This document shows positions 8,735 to 18,885 of a DNA stretch of 64,000 nt, piece by piece. Both the position numbers and the translations under genes were made by a program. The stretch lies in contig NZ_JAGGLB010000004.1 of assembly GCF_017874215.1 (NCBI RefSeq), forward strand, positions 1 to 64,000, read 5' to 3'. Position 1 is the first letter of the stretch. Every line of letters starts with the position of its first letter. A model generated the notes under the pieces. It was given only the letters and a program-made list of their open reading frames with translations, ran no database searches and was not told the origin of the DNA. This DNA is from Paenibacillus eucommiae. GTDB taxonomy: Bacteria > Bacillota > Bacilli > Paenibacillales > NBRC-103111.

Positions 8735-9697
8735 TTATTCCGGCTGCTTTTCTTCCTTCTCCAGCAGCATTACATATTGTTCGTAGTTCAGCGTAAAGCC
8801 CGCTTCCTCCAGAGCCCGGATCACTTCGGGATTCGCCATGGATAAATTCTCTATTGTACGGATACAAGGCACATCGTATGGTCCGAACAAATCCGATAGC
8901 AGCAAACGGAATAATGCATCCCGGTCGTTTCGTTCGGGACTTACCTCGCATTGGCAGATCATAACAGACTGCAGCTGCCCGTCTGCTTTGCGGGAGCGTT
9001 GGAACAAGGCGTACGCAATAGCTTTGTCCTGAGCGTCATATACGATCAGCGATTCTCCACTCTTCAAATAATGCCACATGCATCCCCAAGCGACTTTATC
9101 GCGATAGAACGGCAATCGGGCGACATCCTCTGGAATGCCGTATTGAAGTCGAATTCCTTCGGGCTCATTCCCTCTTGAAAAAGTTAAGAAAGGCGCCGTC
9201 AGAGCTTCTTCGCGGGTCATACCGACTATACGGTCCGCGATGCGGAATCCGCCTTTCTCGTAAGCGGTAATAGCAGGCTTGTTTTTGGCCACGACTTCCA
9301 ATACCGCTCGATCGACTTCCTCCTCCAAGATGACGCGCTGCGCTTCCTGCATCATCAGCTTGGCCAGACCGTAGCCGCGATATTCAGGGAATACACCGGT
9401 TCCTCCGTTCCATGCCAGCTTCTTGCCGTCGACCGTTTTGATCGCAATAAAGACAAACCCTACCGGCTTATCGTTCACATAGCCGACGATCGACAGTTCG
9501 GGATGAATCCCTTCCGTACCGAAGCCATCCAGCAGCCGATTAAGTGCTCCCGGTGCCGGAGTAGCCGCTGGCAGAAAGTTCGGATAATGCTTCCTCATCT
9601 CGTCATGATAACCTTCGAAACCCCGCTGCTTCAGCTCCAATGCCTGCTCGAACGTACACTGGTGCAACCTTCCCAACCGGATAACTGGATTGTCCAT
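8735..9697 (-). CDS. GNAT-family N-acetyltransferase
   Basis: 320 residues from ATG at 9697, chosen because AAGGGGG lies 10 nt upstream; an in-frame ATG 24 bases earlier would put that site inside the gene. The GNAT fold fills about residues 20-170, with the acetyl-CoA motif GVFPEYRGYGLAKLMM and the later VVAKNKPAITAYEKGGF. The C-terminal ~140 residues look like a second, degenerate acetyltransferase half. The substrate is unknown. It follows the ceramidase-like gene by 43 bases and is probably the last gene of that transcript. Confidence 0.82.
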   Translation of the reverse strand: MDNPVIRLGRLHQCTFEQALELKQRGFEGYHDEMRKHYPNFLPAATPAPGALNRLLDGFGTEGIHPELSIVGYVNDKPVGFVFIAIKTVDGKKLAWNGGTGVFPEYRGYGLAKLMMQEAQRVILEEEVDRAVLEVVAKNKPAITAYEKGGFRIADRIVGMTREEALTAPFLTFSRGNEPEGIRLQYGIPEDVARLPFYRDKVAWGCMWHYLKSGESLIVYDAQDKAIAYALFQRSRKADGQLQSVMICQCEVSPERNDRDALFRLLLSDLFGPYDVPCIRTIENLSMANPEVIRALEEAGFTLNYEQYVMLLEKEEKQPE

Positions 9698-9740
9698 ATG
9701 ACCGTAACCCCCTTTTTCCATTTTAAGATTACAGTATGTA

Positions 9741-11057
9741 TTAACGTCCAGCGTCGTAACGTCCGTTGTCGGCCTTCATTTCGCCAAGATGCTGCAGCGC
9801 ACGCTCCACGAACAGATCACCGGTTTCCTCCTGCAGACGGTTGCTGGCTGTAATTCTCGGCTCGTAGCCGCCCAACCGGTACGATTCGCCTGTGCATACA
9901 TAGGTTCCGACAATACCGTTGCACAACTCATTGATCAAGGTCAGCCCGTAAGGCGAGTCCCCCTTGATTTGCAGCCCGAATTCGACGAACATCTCAGCCG
10001 GCAGGCCGACGATGGCAAGATCCCCCATCGCAATCGTCTGAATTTCCGCCTCCGTTGTACCTTCCCCAAGTCTCACTGCTTCGAGCAGTTCGCGAGCAAA
10101 CTCACTCTCCACGTGGCCTTCCGGCAAAAGAGTGAGATTGGCACGAGCCGTATCGATCTGCTCCTGCGTAGGTTGACGATAGCTGAGCGTAACGAACGAA
10201 CTCCGTTCACCCACCTTCGCTTCGTCCGAAGTACGTATTTTTTCCCTCGTCTTCAGCACTTCCCCTGCCAAAATCCGCCCCATCTTCAAATAGTGGTGAG
10301 CGTAATCCTCGAACCATTCGCCGGTCACATCCCAATGGTTGATGTTTCCGCTCGCTCCCATCATGAAAAGGCTGACTACCTGCTCGCCAAGCGTTTTCTT
10401 CAGCACAGCGGACAGCTCTCCGGGAAAGTCGGCGCAATATTCCGTTCCCCCGACCGTATCCGTATGTACCGCATAGTTGGTAACAACGCCCATCGGGCGG
10501 CCTTCGGCATCGTCGATCCGGACAACGCCGACCTGAGGATCGATCGGTCCCGCAGGCCGGTCGATATCCGGATTGTGCAGCCCCGGATTCGTCAACAGCG
10601 TGCCGTCCTTCATAAAGAAACGCCTATGAAAAGCGATGTCCGCTTCATGCCCGGCCCCGAAGCCGATACGAGCTGCCCGGCGCGACCGGTATGCCAGGGT
10701 AACGGCGTCGGCCGCCCGGGTGGCAAGCCATTGCAGGTACACCTCGTCAGCTTTCAGAAATGTCGTAGTCGACACGGGAGGCCCGGTATGGGTATGCGTC
10801 GCGGACACCATAACCCGCTTGGGCGGGATGCCCGTCTGCCATCCGACCCTTTCCCGGATGCTTTCAACGACTTCTCTCGGCACAAGAATCGTGTCCAACA
10901 CGACAAACGCGACAGTGCTTCCATCTTGATCGACGACAAGCGCCTTTGCATACAACCGGTCGATCACTCCCGTCGACTTTCGATCGATGAAATAACCGGG
11001 CATCGAGCTGTCCAATGACGGCGTAATGTCCAATTCGCTCATTCCACATAATAGCAC
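9741..11057 (-). CDS. Neutral/alkaline ceramidase-like N-terminal domain protein
   Basis: 438 residues. It opens LLCGMSELDITPSL and contains SATHTHTGPP, the zinc-binding His cluster of the neutral ceramidase N-terminal domain, plus a later NYAVHTDTVGG His site. There is no signal peptide, and the C-terminal Ig-like domain of true ceramidases (total ~650-750 residues) is missing. Many bacterial proteins with this single domain sit in sugar-catabolism clusters, so a small-molecule amidase or hydrolase is as likely as a ceramidase. GTG start with AAGGAG 10 nt upstream. Confidence 0.78.
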   Translation of the reverse strand: MLLCGMSELDITPSLDSSMPGYFIDRKSTGVIDRLYAKALVVDQDGSTVAFVVLDTILVPREVVESIRERVGWQTGIPPKRVMVSATHTHTGPPVSTTTFLKADEVYLQWLATRAADAVTLAYRSRRAARIGFGAGHEADIAFHRRFFMKDGTLLTNPGLHNPDIDRPAGPIDPQVGVVRIDDAEGRPMGVVTNYAVHTDTVGGTEYCADFPGELSAVLKKTLGEQVVSLFMMGASGNINHWDVTGEWFEDYAHHYLKMGRILAGEVLKTREKIRTSDEAKVGERSSFVTLSYRQPTQEQIDTARANLTLLPEGHVESEFARELLEAVRLGEGTTEAEIQTIAMGDLAIVGLPAEMFVEFGLQIKGDSPYGLTLINELCNGIVGTYVCTGESYRLGGYEPRITASNRLQEETGDLFVERALQHLGEMKADNGRYDAGR

Positions 11058-11161
11058 AGGCTATTCACTCCTTATTATTAAGCTTCGATTCCCTTTAACG
11101 AGAAGTCATGACCGATCCTCTTGCTCATTCCGGTCAAAGCCCTCTTCAGTTTCCTTATCTA

Positions 11162-11207
11162 TGTCTGTGATCTGTGTCTGTGATCTGTGTCTGTAATCTG
11201 TGTCTGA
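11162..11207. repeat. 13-bp tandem repeat, 3.5 units
   Basis: TGTCTGTGATCTG is repeated head to tail, 11 bases from the end of the SDR gene (its 3' side). Confidence 0.85.
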
Positions 11208-11218
11208 GAGCTTCCTGC

Positions 11219-11974
11219 CTAAATCATTAAATCGCCACCGTTTATATCGATCGATGCTCCCGTTATATAAGAGGAATCATCGCTTGCCAGAAACAAAACC
11301 AAGGAGGCAACTTCCTTGGTCGTTCCCAATCTTTGAATAGGGAAACTGTTTTCATAATAGGTGATCTGCTCGGGCTTGCATGTATTTCTTACCATCTCCG
11401 TATCGATCAATCCGGGGCATACTGCATTTACATGAATGTTGTATGGCGCCATTTCTTTGGCTGCATGACGGGTCAACCCGAGAACAGCGGCCTTGGATGT
11501 TGTATAATGCGCGCCTCCGAGCGTACTGACGCTTCTCCCTGCTGATGAAGATATATTGACGATTTTGCCCCCCTTCTTTTCCATCATAATAGGGAGTACA
11601 GCTTTTGTACATAAAAAAACGCTTCGTACATTGGCTTCCATCACAAGGTCCCATTCCTGCTCTTCGATATCAATAAAAGAGGTCGGACGCAAAACGCCGG
11701 CGTTATTAACCAGAATATCAACCGTCGAATAAGCGTTGCAAGCTTCATCGATCAGGGATGCAACATGCTCGCTCCTGCTTACGTCCGCCATCACCCAAAC
11801 GGCTTTGCCTCCAGCCGCCGTAATTTCTGCTGCCGTTTCCTTCAATCTGTCTGCGTTCAGATCGTTCAATACGATGTTTGCGCCATGCTGTGCGAAAAAT
11901 TTGGCTATTTCCTTCCCCATGCCCTGACCTGCCCCAGTAATGACGGCCGATTTGCCTTGCAGTTTTCTTTCCAT
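11219..11974 (-). CDS. Short-chain dehydrogenase/reductase
   Basis: 251 residues, a classical SDR. TGAGQGMGKEIA is the dinucleotide loop (~13-24), NNAG (~90) the structural motif, NISSS supplies the catalytic Ser, and Y-T-T-S-K gives the Tyr and Lys. Its ATG shares one base with the kbl stop (TAATG), so translation is coupled. In the usual threonine route kbl is paired with tdh, a medium-chain zinc dehydrogenase; here an SDR takes that place, suggesting it makes or uses an amino-ketone or beta-hydroxy acid linked to 2-amino-3-ketobutyrate. That link is inference; the fold call is secure. Confidence 0.85.
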   Translation of the reverse strand: MERKLQGKSAVITGAGQGMGKEIAKFFAQHGANIVLNDLNADRLKETAAEITAAGGKAVWVMADVSRSEHVASLIDEACNAYSTVDILVNNAGVLRPTSFIDIEEQEWDLVMEANVRSVFLCTKAVLPIMMEKKGGKIVNISSSAGRSVSTLGGAHYTTSKAAVLGLTRHAAKEMAPYNIHVNAVCPGLIDTEMVRNTCKPEQITYYENSFPIQRLGTTKEVASLVLFLASDDSSYITGASIDINGGDLMI

Positions 11975-13167
11975 TAATTTACCAACATCCCCATTTCTTT
12001 GGCTGTTTCCCGGAATGCATGGATGGCAAGGTCCAAATCGGCTATCGAATGTGAAGCCGAAACCTGGACCCTTATCCTGGCTTCTCCATTAGGAACGACC
12101 GGGTAGCAAAATCCGATCACATAAACCCCCTTCTCGAGCATCCGGCTAGCCATTTCCTGAGCAACTGACGCATCACCCAGCAAGATAGGAACAATAGGAT
12201 GATTGCCATCCTTTATCTGAAAACCCGCTTTTACCATGCCGTCCCTGAAATACAAGGTATTGTTCATCAATCTGTCTCTGAAATCTGTGGAATCAGACAG
12301 AAGCTCCAAAACCTTAAGTGACGTACAAGCAATAGTCGGCGCAAGTGTATTGGAAAAGAGATAAGGCCTTGATCGCTGTCTTAGAAGAGCGATGATCTCT
12401 TTTCCTCCACTGGTGAATCCACCGCTAGCCCCGCCCAATGCTTTGCCAAGCGTTCCCGTTATCACATCAATTCTGCCGGAAACGCCGCAGTATTCGGGGG
12501 TTCCGCGTCCCGTACTGCCGATGAAGCCAACAGCATGGCTGTCATCCACCATCACCATGGCGTCATACTTGTCTGCAAGACCGCAGATGTCTTTCAAATT
12601 GGCTAACGTACCGTCCATAGAAAATACTCCATCTGTAGCAATCAACCTGAACCGTGCATGCCGGGCAGCTTTCAGCTTTTCCTCCAAATCGCGCATGTCA
12701 TTGTGTTTATAGCGATATCGGCCTGCTTTGCACAAACGTATGCCGTCTATGATGCTTGCATGGTTCAGTTCGTCGCTAATAATCGCATCCTGCCCGGAAA
12801 GCAGCGTTTCAAATAGACCGCAATTGGCGTCGAAGCAAGAGGAGTAAAGAAGGGTGTCCTCTGTCCCGAGAAACGCCGTCAATTGATTTTCCAACTGTTT
12901 GTGAATGCTTTGGGTGCCACAAATAAAACGCACGGACGAAAGTCCGAAGCCCCAGGCTTCCAGGCTTGCCTTTGCGGCTAAGATCACTTCCGGATGATTG
13001 GAGAGTCCCAAATAGTTGTTCGCACACATATTAATAACACTTTCTTGCCCCCGTACGCTTATTCTTGCATCCTGTGGTCCAGTAATCACGCGTTCTTCTT
13101 TCCATAAACCACTCCTTTTCGTATGTTCAAGCTCGGTTCGAAAATATTCTCTTGCACTTTCCATCAT
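11974..13167 (-). CDS. kbl: Glycine C-acetyltransferase (2-amino-3-ketobutyrate CoA ligase)
   Basis: 397 residues, full length and closely similar along its whole length to E. coli Kbl as I remember it ([45 protein letters not shown]). The PLP lysine is in [14 protein letters not shown]. It converts 2-amino-3-oxobutanoate and CoA to glycine and acetyl-CoA. It lies 54 bases after the secreted beta-helix gene on the same strand and is coupled to the SDR downstream. No tdh is visible in the window. Confidence 0.92.
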   Translation of the reverse strand: MMESAREYFRTELEHTKRSGLWKEERVITGPQDARISVRGQESVINMCANNYLGLSNHPEVILAAKASLEAWGFGLSSVRFICGTQSIHKQLENQLTAFLGTEDTLLYSSCFDANCGLFETLLSGQDAIISDELNHASIIDGIRLCKAGRYRYKHNDMRDLEEKLKAARHARFRLIATDGVFSMDGTLANLKDICGLADKYDAMVMVDDSHAVGFIGSTGRGTPEYCGVSGRIDVITGTLGKALGGASGGFTSGGKEIIALLRQRSRPYLFSNTLAPTIACTSLKVLELLSDSTDFRDRLMNNTLYFRDGMVKAGFQIKDGNHPIVPILLGDASVAQEMASRMLEKGVYVIGFCYPVVPNGEARIRVQVSASHSIADLDLAIHAFRETAKEMGMLVN

Positions 13168-13221
13168 CGTTCATTGCACCTTTCCAAAATGAAAATCGCG
13201 GACAGCCCAACCCATATGGGA

Positions 13222-15303
13222 TTATTTACATTTTCCACCCTTGTCAGGACGATGCTGAGATGAGTTCCCGTGACCCGCTCCCGAATCATTCGGTTTACAT
13301 GCACAGTTGCCTTTAAATGGCTTGCCATTAGGCAATTTATCCTTGCAACCAGCTGTAATCCCGACTAAATCCAGTAACGGTTGTTCGCCGTATGCAGGCA
13401 AAAATCCTTGGCTCACCCAATTCGTATCCAAATCGGTATAACCGTAAGTTATCGTATTGGCCAATCCGCTTAAGGCAGTCCTGTCCACGCTAATTTCCCT
13501 TACCGTTCTGCTGCCGTTAACAGCCGTGGAAACATGTACCGACCCCAGTAAAGTCCAATTCCAATCTGCGTTATTGCCGACATGCGCAAAGAGTGTTCCG
13601 TTCTCTATTAAATAATCATTCCCGGTTACCGACCAAATGGATGTACTAGTAAACCCTGTCGCAGCATTATGGTCACTATTGATCAGCAAATCAAAGTAGT
13701 CTCCCAGGTTAGTCCCTTCAATAAGAAAATAAATCTTTTCAGAATCCGATGCCGCCTTGATGCTTGTCGGGTTCTGGCCGACTGCAACCACCGATGCCGG
13801 GATGCTGCTCCAATCGGATGCATCTCCGTCAACTACAATGCTGACAGGTCCGGTTGGCGGGGTGGCCTGCTTTTCGTAAGCGCCTATATCGATCGTCCCA
13901 ACTTTTCTCGTGTTCCCCACAATATCGACCGTACCCGCTTGAGCATTCGTTGTGCCCGAGTCACCGGCATTGATTGCGGGCGATCCCGTCATCAGCGAGA
14001 AATCATGATTGGCTGCATTCGTGAAGTTCGGATTTGCAGTCGATACGGAACCGGGACCCGGAGCATCTCCGCCGTACCACAAGTTATTGCCCGTAACCCC
14101 TACATCCCAACTTGTCGTATTGGCGCTGTTGATCGTGTTGGAAGCAAAAAGGTTATTTTTCCAAACGACAGTAGAGGAAACCATCGGACGAATGATGACG
14201 CCATAATCATTGTGATAGAACGTATTGTTGAAGGCGCTAATGTTGGAAACCGTGCTGCCGTCGGTGTTACTGTACCAGGTGCCCAGTGTCATGCCTACAT
14301 TAGAATTTTCCACCACATTATTCCGGAACATGATGTCGTGAACATTTGGAAGTCCAGGTTCGCTTAGAGCTGATAAGCCTGTTCCGGCCTTGTTGATATG
14401 GTTGCGTTCAACAAGGTTGTTGTTGCCCCCATCGTTGTATATCGCAATCGCCGGGCTGTTGTACCAGTAACTCCCATCGGATCTTTTGACTGAAATGTAC
14501 TCTAAATGATTGTTGCGTACCGTAACGTTGTTTGCTCCCCAGGCCATATCAATGGCAATGGCGTCCGTATCGTGAATATAGTTGTTCTCAATCGTGATAT
14601 CTGTGGTTGTGGTATTAGCTATGGTTAGGGTCTCACCATAATTGGAATGGATGTCACCTATTTCATTACCGTACAATAGAACGTCATGGGAACCTTGGTC
14701 GATCCAGAAATTGAGCAGCGCGTTTGTGCCGTCCCACGCCCCATTATTTTGGATTTTCAGAATCTTGTTATATTTGAATTCAATATGATGCGAAGCGCCC
14801 GTGATATGCGCACCACGCTGCATGGCACCAAGAGAGTAATAATTTTGGAAGGCTAGTCCCTGGATACGAACATAGCTTTTGTTATTGATATTCAGATACG
14901 GCACTCCGTCAGTAATGGTGCCTAGCGACGTATAGTCAAGGATGACAGTCTCTCCGGTGTCACGGCCATTGCTGAAGCCATAATTCTGAAAAGTGATATA
15001 GCTGCCAGCGGTGCCCGACACGCCCAGATTCAATCTCTCGGTGTACGTTCCACCTCTGATATTGACCGTATCTCCGGCTGCAGCCGTGTTCATTGCTTTT
15101 TGTATCGTACGCCAAGGAGTCGACAAGGACATGCCATCATGGCTGTCATCCCCGTCCGTTGCCACATAGTAAGTAGTTCCACTAGAGAAATTTGAATGAG
15201 CATCTGCAGCAGGCAGGCCTTGATGAGTTAAGAGAAGCACGAGGAATACTGCCAGAATCATCTTTAAAGAAAATTTCTGACCTAACCATTTGTTAGTAAG
15301 CAT
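13222..15303 (-). CDS. Secreted parallel beta-helix (pectate-lyase-like) protein
   Basis: 693 residues from ATG at 15303, with GGAGGT 7 nt upstream. A signal peptide (LKMILAVFLVLLLTHQGLPAADA) is followed by the typical entry YYVATDGDDSHDGMSLSTPW and a right-handed beta-helix of Asn-rich coils (~60-460), as in polysaccharide lyase families. Residues ~480-640 form a DOMON/CBM9-like sandwich (VDGDASDWSSIPASV). The last ~45 residues hold four of the protein's few cysteines and many Gly/Lys/Asn. It is encoded 50 bases after importer 1, so it probably trims the polymer whose fragments that system imports. The substrate is not readable. Confidence 0.83.
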   Translation of the reverse strand: MLTNKWLGQKFSLKMILAVFLVLLLTHQGLPAADAHSNFSSGTTYYVATDGDDSHDGMSLSTPWRTIQKAMNTAAAGDTVNIRGGTYTERLNLGVSGTAGSYITFQNYGFSNGRDTGETVILDYTSLGTITDGVPYLNINNKSYVRIQGLAFQNYYSLGAMQRGAHITGASHHIEFKYNKILKIQNNGAWDGTNALLNFWIDQGSHDVLLYGNEIGDIHSNYGETLTIANTTTTDITIENNYIHDTDAIAIDMAWGANNVTVRNNHLEYISVKRSDGSYWYNSPAIAIYNDGGNNNLVERNHINKAGTGLSALSEPGLPNVHDIMFRNNVVENSNVGMTLGTWYSNTDGSTVSNISAFNNTFYHNDYGVIIRPMVSSTVVWKNNLFASNTINSANTTSWDVGVTGNNLWYGGDAPGPGSVSTANPNFTNAANHDFSLMTGSPAINAGDSGTTNAQAGTVDIVGNTRKVGTIDIGAYEKQATPPTGPVSIVVDGDASDWSSIPASVVAVGQNPTSIKAASDSEKIYFLIEGTNLGDYFDLLINSDHNAATGFTSTSIWSVTGNDYLIENGTLFAHVGNNADWNWTLLGSVHVSTAVNGSRTVREISVDRTALSGLANTITYGYTDLDTNWVSQGFLPAYGEQPLLDLVGITAGCKDKLPNGKPFKGNCACKPNDSGAGHGNSSQHRPDKGGKCK

Positions 15304-15353
15304 AAATGATACCTCCAAATTTAGTATAGTAGTAACTCTGCACCCGTGATGGG

Positions 15354-16238
15354 TTACTCTTTGACGCTGCCAAGCACAATCCCGCTGACAAAATAGCGCT
15401 GCAAGAAAGGATACACGAACAGGATCGGGATGGTGGCGACGAAAATTTGCGCAGCTTTATTTGTTCTCGAAGAAACATCGCTCAATGCTTCAATCTGCCG
15501 ATGGTCAAGTTTGCTCAAATCCTGCTTGATCACGATCGTCTGTAAAAAGCTTTGAAGCGGATAACGGTCAGGACTATTCATATAAATCAAACCATCAAAC
15601 CAGCTGTTCCAATGGCCTACGACTGTAAAAACCGTAAGTGTGGCAAGGGAAGCCAAGGAAAGCGGTATATAGATGCGAAACAGAGATGCGAGATGTCCGG
15701 CTCCGTCGATTTTGGCGGCATCATCCAGTTCCTTCGGCAGACTGCGAAAGAAATTAAGCAGCAAAATAATATTGAAAACATTGACGGCTCCAGGGATCAC
15801 CAGCGCCCAAATCGTATCAAGCAGGTGGGTCGATTTGACAATCATAAATAACGGAATCAACCCGCCGCTAAACATCGTCGATAGTACAAAAAACCAGGCA
15901 TATACCGTTCTCGGCTTGAATTGCACCTGATCCCGCGACAACGGATAGGCAGCCAGCACCGCAAGGAGCATACTGATTGAGGTACCTAGAATAACGCGTT
16001 TTACGGAAATCCAGAAAGAAACAAAAAATGCTTTCTGCGATAGTACCATTTTATAGGAGGAAAGCGTGGAATCGACAGGGATAAGCCACACTTTCCCAGC
16101 GGTCACCGCATGTGAAGAACTCAGAGAAACGGCAAACACATGCAGCAGCGGAAACATACAAGCAAAGGCAAGCAGCGTCAGGAACACATAATTGCTTACA
16201 AGAAACAGCTTTCTGCCAGCAGACAAACGATAGTTCAT
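15354..16238 (-). CDS. Sugar ABC permease, LplC/YteP-partner type (importer 1)
   Basis: 294 residues with six membrane segments and the ABC-contact loop DDAAKIDGAGHLASLFRIYIPLS (the EAA motif). It ends FLQRYFVSGIVLGSVKE, the family's standard tail. GGAG lies 6 nt before the ATG. It forms the membrane channel with the permease 17 bases upstream. No ATPase gene is in the cluster; such systems share a multitask ATPase (MsmX-like) encoded elsewhere. Confidence 0.92.
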   Translation of the reverse strand: MNYRLSAGRKLFLVSNYVFLTLLAFACMFPLLHVFAVSLSSSHAVTAGKVWLIPVDSTLSSYKMVLSQKAFFVSFWISVKRVILGTSISMLLAVLAAYPLSRDQVQFKPRTVYAWFFVLSTMFSGGLIPLFMIVKSTHLLDTIWALVIPGAVNVFNIILLLNFFRSLPKELDDAAKIDGAGHLASLFRIYIPLSLASLATLTVFTVVGHWNSWFDGLIYMNSPDRYPLQSFLQTIVIKQDLSKLDHRQIEALSDVSSRTNKAAQIFVATIPILFVYPFLQRYFVSGIVLGSVKE

Positions 16239-16255
16239 GGTGGTCTCCTATGCAA

Positions 16256-17173
16256 CTAAAAGATTCGATAATTAGCCAGCCGATAAGCCAGCACATATGA
16301 AACGGAAATTAAAATGAAAGATACGATTGAACGCATAAATCCAATGGCGGTTGCCAAACTATACTGTGCGTCAATAAGGCCGATCCGATAAACAAGCGTA
16401 TCGATAATATCTCCGGTTTCATACACTTGCGGACTGTACAGATTGAAGATTTGGTCAAAGCCCGCATTCAGCACATTCCCCAAACTGAGCGTGACCATAA
16501 GCACGATAATAGGCGTAATGGCGGGCAGCGTAATCGACCAGGTTTGACGCCAACGTCCCGCGCCATCAACCTCCGCAGCCTCATACAGGTTCGGATTAAT
16601 CCCTGCCAGAGACGCCAGGTATACAATCGTGCTAAATCCGAATTCCTTCCAGGTGTCCGAGATGACTATGACATAAGGGAACCAATTGTTGCTGCCAAGG
16701 AAAAAGATTGGCTTGATACCGAACAGCCCAAGAAATTGATTGACAACGCCCGAGGAAGGAGACAAAATATCGATCAGTATGCCGCCAAGAATAACCCAGG
16801 ACAAAAAGTGCGGCAAATAAACCAGGGTCTGAAAAATGCGCTTGAACATGATCTTGCGCACTTCATTTAACAGAAGCGCCATAGTGACCGGGGCGATCAG
16901 TCCCAAAACAATTTTCATGGAAGCGATAAATATCGTATTATAGAGCACACGGCTGATATCGGGAAAGCTCAGCACATACTCGAAATTTTTCCAACCAACG
17001 AAAGGGGACCCGAGAATCCCTTTCGCCAGATTGTACTTTTGAAAAGCCATAATCAATCCGAACAATGTACCGTAATTATAAATAAGAACCAATACGACCG
17101 ACGGGAGCAGCATCGCATGTAGAGTCCAGTTCTGATTCCACTTGCTTCGCTTGCTTTTCACCGCGTAATGCAT
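16256..17173 (-). CDS. Sugar ABC permease, LplB type (importer 1)
   Basis: 305 residues if it starts at ATG 17173, two bases after the binding-protein stop; an in-frame ATG at 17200 would overlap that gene by 25 bases. Six membrane segments, EAA loop NLYEAAEVDGAGRWRQTWSITLP, and the family tail with VYETGDIIDTLVYRIGL. It is the partner of the LplC-type permease downstream. Confidence 0.92.
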   Translation of the reverse strand: MHYAVKSKRSKWNQNWTLHAMLLPSVVLVLIYNYGTLFGLIMAFQKYNLAKGILGSPFVGWKNFEYVLSFPDISRVLYNTIFIASMKIVLGLIAPVTMALLLNEVRKIMFKRIFQTLVYLPHFLSWVILGGILIDILSPSSGVVNQFLGLFGIKPIFFLGSNNWFPYVIVISDTWKEFGFSTIVYLASLAGINPNLYEAAEVDGAGRWRQTWSITLPAITPIIVLMVTLSLGNVLNAGFDQIFNLYSPQVYETGDIIDTLVYRIGLIDAQYSLATAIGFMRSIVSFILISVSYVLAYRLANYRIF

Positions 17174-17175
17174 CT

Positions 17176-18855
17176 TTATTTCTTGTTCGCTGTGTACCAT
17201 TCATTCACTTCCCGCGTCATTTGGTCGCCGCCAAGCGATTCCCATTGCTTCACAAATTTATCGAACTCCTCAATCGGTGCCTCATTCATAATAATCTTTG
17301 AGTAAACCTCGAGCATCTTCGCTTCCAGCGTCCCCAGCTTCTCAACCATCGTTTCCGTTGGCGCGTCAGTATATTTATTGTATTGAAGCCGATTATCCCT
17401 AACGTATTGGTTCAGGATCGAGAGCGTGCCGTCTTCGGAGAACTCCATATGAGCCGATCCCCAGAATTCAGCATTGCCTTCCAAATATTTCTTTTCGTTC
17501 TGATACAGATTTAATTCAGAGTCATTCAGCTTGGACGTATCGCCTGTTTTCAACGCTTCCGGAATTTTCGTTCCCCAATCGGACAACATCGTCTGCGACG
17601 ACGATAAGAACGGGTTTAACATCCAATAGTCAACTGTATCTTCATGATTGAAGCCAAAGTAATCTTTGCCGACCCCTTTCTGATCCTCCTGCATCAACAC
17701 ATATTGATTGAGCAGCTCGATAATTTCTTCCGGGTGCTTGGCCTTTTTAGAGATGACAAAGTAGCTGGCGACTGTCGCTTCCAATTGTGTCTTCGCAGGC
17801 TGATCATCCGCAGAAACGATTGGATAAACGCGCCAATTCTGCACAAGTTTATCCCCCTTAACAGCTGCCACTTTCAGCGGAAACGCTCCTGCATAGAACG
17901 GGCCATACATAATCCCCAGCTTATTGGCTGCCGCCGTTTCGGTCGTTTTCTCAAAATCCTTCACGCCGAACTCGGGATCGATTTCTCCGTTTTTGAACAT
18001 CGTCTGCAATTGCTGCAGTCCTTGCCTCATTTCAGGCTGAATATTGCCGTATACGAGTTTACCGGAGCCGTCTTCAATCCACTGTCCCGGATAAGCATGA
18101 TAAGCGTTGAAAAATGCTTTTAAGCCGAAGCTGAGCGAGAACAACGAATTGTCAACCCCGATACCGTAAGTATCCTTTACCCCGTTGTTGTCAGGATCGC
18201 CGTGTGCAAACGCTTCCGATATTTTCAAAACATCCTGATGTGTTTTGGGTTCCGGCAATCCAACCTTATCCAGCCAGTCTTTACGAACCCACAAATATTG
18301 GGCCGGAATTCTGGGGTCGGACGTTTGGGGAATCGCCATTAGCTTGCCAGCGAATTTGGCTGTATCCAGCTGATGACCGCCATCCGCTGTCAGGAACGCT
18401 TTCGTTTTGGCTGTCGCATGCTTCTCGAACAAATCTGTAATATTCATGACCAGATCGGCCTCAACCAGCTTGGACAGATCCTGAATACCTACGGCAAACA
18501 AATCGGGAATTTCCCCGGAAGCGATCGCCAGCTTTACTTTTTGATCATACTGCTGCCCATCCGCAACAAAAGCATTTTTCAAGGTAATGCCAAGATCTCT
18601 TTCATAAGCTTTATACACGGAGTTGTTGTCATAATTCTCTCCGTCGGCAAATTTGATCGAAGATTGCGAGGTTTTCGCAGTCGTGATCACGACTGGCCCT
18701 GATGAAGCTCCAGGCGACGGCTGAGAGGAGCCGGACGGACTTGATTTGGAGCCTGGCGAATCTTCATTTCCCTTTCCGCCTGAACATCCGGTAATGCCAA
18801 ATACTGTTGCAAGTAATAGAATAGAAAGCTGTCTGCGAACTATCTTCAAATTCAT
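17176..18855 (-). CDS. Extracellular solute-binding lipoprotein, LplA type (importer 1)
   Basis: About 559 residues. The lipobox FGITGCSGG puts the lipidated Cys near residue 24, followed by a Ser/Gly/Pro linker. The rest is a two-lobed family 1 binding fold with calcium-like DPDNNGVKDTYGIGVD, common in LplA-like proteins for complex oligosaccharides. GGGGGA directly precedes the ATG, so a TTG 6 bases downstream may be the real start. The gene heads the importer operon behind a promoter with tandem activator sites. Confidence 0.92.
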   Translation of the reverse strand: MNLKIVRRQLSILLLATVFGITGCSGGKGNEDSPGSKSSPSGSSQPSPGASSGPVVITTAKTSQSSIKFADGENYDNNSVYKAYERDLGITLKNAFVADGQQYDQKVKLAIASGEIPDLFAVGIQDLSKLVEADLVMNITDLFEKHATAKTKAFLTADGGHQLDTAKFAGKLMAIPQTSDPRIPAQYLWVRKDWLDKVGLPEPKTHQDVLKISEAFAHGDPDNNGVKDTYGIGVDNSLFSLSFGLKAFFNAYHAYPGQWIEDGSGKLVYGNIQPEMRQGLQQLQTMFKNGEIDPEFGVKDFEKTTETAAANKLGIMYGPFYAGAFPLKVAAVKGDKLVQNWRVYPIVSADDQPAKTQLEATVASYFVISKKAKHPEEIIELLNQYVLMQEDQKGVGKDYFGFNHEDTVDYWMLNPFLSSSQTMLSDWGTKIPEALKTGDTSKLNDSELNLYQNEKKYLEGNAEFWGSAHMEFSEDGTLSILNQYVRDNRLQYNKYTDAPTETMVEKLGTLEAKMLEVYSKIIMNEAPIEEFDKFVKQWESLGGDQMTREVNEWYTANKK

Positions 18856-18885
18856 TCCCCCTAATATCGATTTGCTTACAATATC

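Noticed and set aside
9789..11018. 409-residue open frame opposite the ceramidase-like gene
   Set aside because: It lies wholly antisense to a well-supported gene; its composition (Arg, Pro, His-rich) and lack of a ribosome site mark it as a shadow frame.
9741..13167. Sphingolipid cluster (oxoamine synthase, SDR, ceramidase)
   Set aside because: The oxoamine synthase is clearly Kbl-like along its length, not serine palmitoyltransferase, and the ceramidase-like protein lacks a signal peptide and the C-terminal domain.
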